Positions 5,301-5,835 of a stretch of DNA of 5,835 nucleotides are shown piece by piece (the stretch's first letter is position 1; every line of letters begins with the position of its first letter). Location of the stretch: NCBI GenBank assembly GCA_937875395.1, contig CALNCU010000328.1:1-5835 (forward strand), in the 5' to 3' direction. The notes below the pieces were generated by a model. It was not told the DNA's origin, did not search any database, and saw only the letters and a list, made by a program, of their open reading frames with translations. A program made the translations under genes and the position numbers. This DNA comes from an uncultured Armatimonadota bacterium (GTDB lineage: Bacteria; Armatimonadota; UBA5829; DTJY01).

Positions 5301-5633
5301 ATGGCAACAAAATCACTCTACGTAGGAAACATCTCCTACAGTGCTACGGAAGAAGAGCTCAAGAGCCTCTTTGCACCCTGGGGGCCCGTAAGCGAGGCCC
5401 GCATTGTTCAGGGCCGCGGATTCGGCTTTGTAGATGTCCCGGAGGAGAACGCCGCTGCAGCAATTGCAGAGACCAACGGCAAAGACCACATGGGCCGCAC
5501 CATTACGGTGAGCGAAGCAAAGCCCAGGACAGAGGGCGGCAATCGTGGCGGCGGCTACGGCGGTGGAAACCGTGGCGGCGGTTACGGTGGCGGAAACCGT
5601 GGTGGCGGTTACGGTGGCGGAAGCCGCTGGTAA
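5301..5633 (+). CDS. Small RRM RNA-binding protein with Gly/Arg/Tyr-rich tail, 110 aa
   Basis: One RNA recognition motif fills residues about 4-75: RNP2 is LYVGNI (6-11) and RNP1 is RGFGFVDV (39-46), with aromatics Y7, F41 and F43 placed to stack on RNA bases. The rest (about 79-110) is a low-complexity tail built on GGGNRGGGY. Proteins of this shape are known in cyanobacteria and other bacteria, where some are cold-induced and affect RNA structure or stability. The segment between RNP2 and RNP1 is short: beta-2 (ARIV) reaches RNP1 through only QG, without the usual D-x-x-T-G-R-S-K loop. The start at 5301 gives MATKSLYVGNIS, typical of the family. The gene has its own promoter, a long leader and its own terminator, so it is a single-gene unit. 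The RNA targets cannot be read from the sequence. Confidence 0.95.
   Translation: MATKSLYVGNISYSATEEELKSLFAPWGPVSEARIVQGRGFGFVDVPEENAAAAIAETNGKDHMGRTITVSEAKPRTEGGNRGGGYGGGNRGGGYGGGNRGGGYGGGSRW
5541..5621 (+). repeat. Three tandem 27-bp repeats encoding the NRGGGYGGG tail
   Basis: The units 5541-5567, 5568-5594 and 5595-5621 each encode NRGGGYGGG. They differ at only a few positions, mostly silent third bases (GGC/GGT, TAC/TAT-type changes kept within codons). A partial fourth unit begins at 5622 with AGC CGC and then ends in TGG and the stop. In-frame repeats of this kind can gain or lose units by slippage, changing tail length without breaking the frame. Confidence 0.9.
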
Positions 5634-5659
5634 TTCCGGCAGGTAATAAAGAGTACATG

Positions 5660-5684
5660 GGGAGGCCTTGCGGCCTCCCTTTTT
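5660..5684 (+). terminator. Intrinsic terminator of the RRM protein gene
   Basis: A perfect 8-bp stem GGGAGGCC/GGCCTCCC (5660-5667 with 5672-5679) has a TTGC loop and is followed by five T residues. The last two T positions are part of the stop codon of the convergent lipid kinase gene. Reading the other way, no T-run follows the hairpin, so it is not an obvious terminator for that gene. Confidence 0.93.
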
Positions 5685-5835
5685 ATTTGTCCGCCGGTAC
5701 CAGAACGGGGAGACTATGCGGCACCGATTTTATCTCAAGCGGTGTAGGCATAAAAGCGTCGCCGTCAAGTTGAGCCATAATCTCTGGTGATGAACTTATC
5801 CTTACCCGCGAAGTTCTAAAATACTTTACCCCATC
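5683..5835 (-). CDS. Diacylglycerol/lipid kinase family protein, C-terminal 50 aa (5' end beyond window)
   Basis: The minus strand is open from the right edge to TAA at 5683-5685 and encodes 50 residues. VRISSSPEIMAQLDGDAF followed by a short spacer and LPVLVP matches the C-terminal beta domain of the DagK/YegS/BmrU-like lipid kinases, where a DGE or DGD turn precedes the closing strand that ends in VLVP. The catalytic N-terminal half is not in the window, so substrate and activity cannot be judged. The gene is convergent with the RRM gene, and its stop overlaps the T-tract of that gene's terminator. Confidence 0.75.
   Translation of the reverse strand, partial: DGVKYFRTSRVRISSSPEIMAQLDGDAFMPTPLEIKSVPHSLPVLVPADK

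Noticed and set aside
1..5835. CRISPR array, insertion sequence, attachment site or phage genes
   Set aside because: No spaced direct repeats, transposase or integrase frame, or tRNA 3'-end duplication was seen. The only tandem repeat is the coding repeat in the RRM tail.

Overview
The window is a compact bacterial housekeeping segment from an organism of middling G+C (judged by eye). Genes lie on both strands and intergenic gaps are short, except for two that look regulatory. Bacterial signals are clear: sigma70-type promoters (one a perfect TTGACA-17-TATAAT), Shine-Dalgarno sites of the GAGG type, two hairpin-plus-T terminators, and a tRNA gene that encodes its own CCA. I cannot assign a phylum. 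The DNA polymerase I has a wrecked proofreading site, as in Bacillus and Thermus, and an RRM/Gly-rich RNA-binding protein is present, as in cyanobacteria and several other phyla; neither is diagnostic.

Left part (1-3870, minus strand): polA encodes a full-length DNA polymerase I. It is followed by a 333-bp gap and then the first 280 codons of rpsA (ribosomal protein S1), which runs off the left edge. The gap holds an extended -10 promoter and a leader of about 260 nt that appears able to fold into a multibranched structure near its 5' end.

Middle (3901-4687, plus strand): a consensus promoter drives a tRNA-Leu(CAA) gene with almost no leader, closed by a strong terminator. An ICMT/PEMT-like membrane methyltransferase gene follows. 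Its stop codon overlaps the stop codon of panD, which lies on the opposite strand.

Right part (4684-5835): panD (aspartate 1-decarboxylase, minus) is divergent from a small RRM RNA-binding protein gene (plus) that ends in a (GGGNRGGGY)n tail. The two promoters are bridged by an 8-bp inverted repeat. The RRM gene has a leader of about 140 nt that can form a three-way junction mutually exclusive with a hairpin beside the ribosome binding site. Its terminator runs into the stop codon of a convergent gene, the C-terminal end of a diacylglycerol/lipid kinase family protein that continues past the right edge.

The protein genes are mostly ordinary. The least explained parts are the leaders of the two RNA-binding protein genes (rpsA and the RRM gene). 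Both look structured by hand folding and could be autoregulatory or temperature-responsive, but neither has been tested by computation or comparison.
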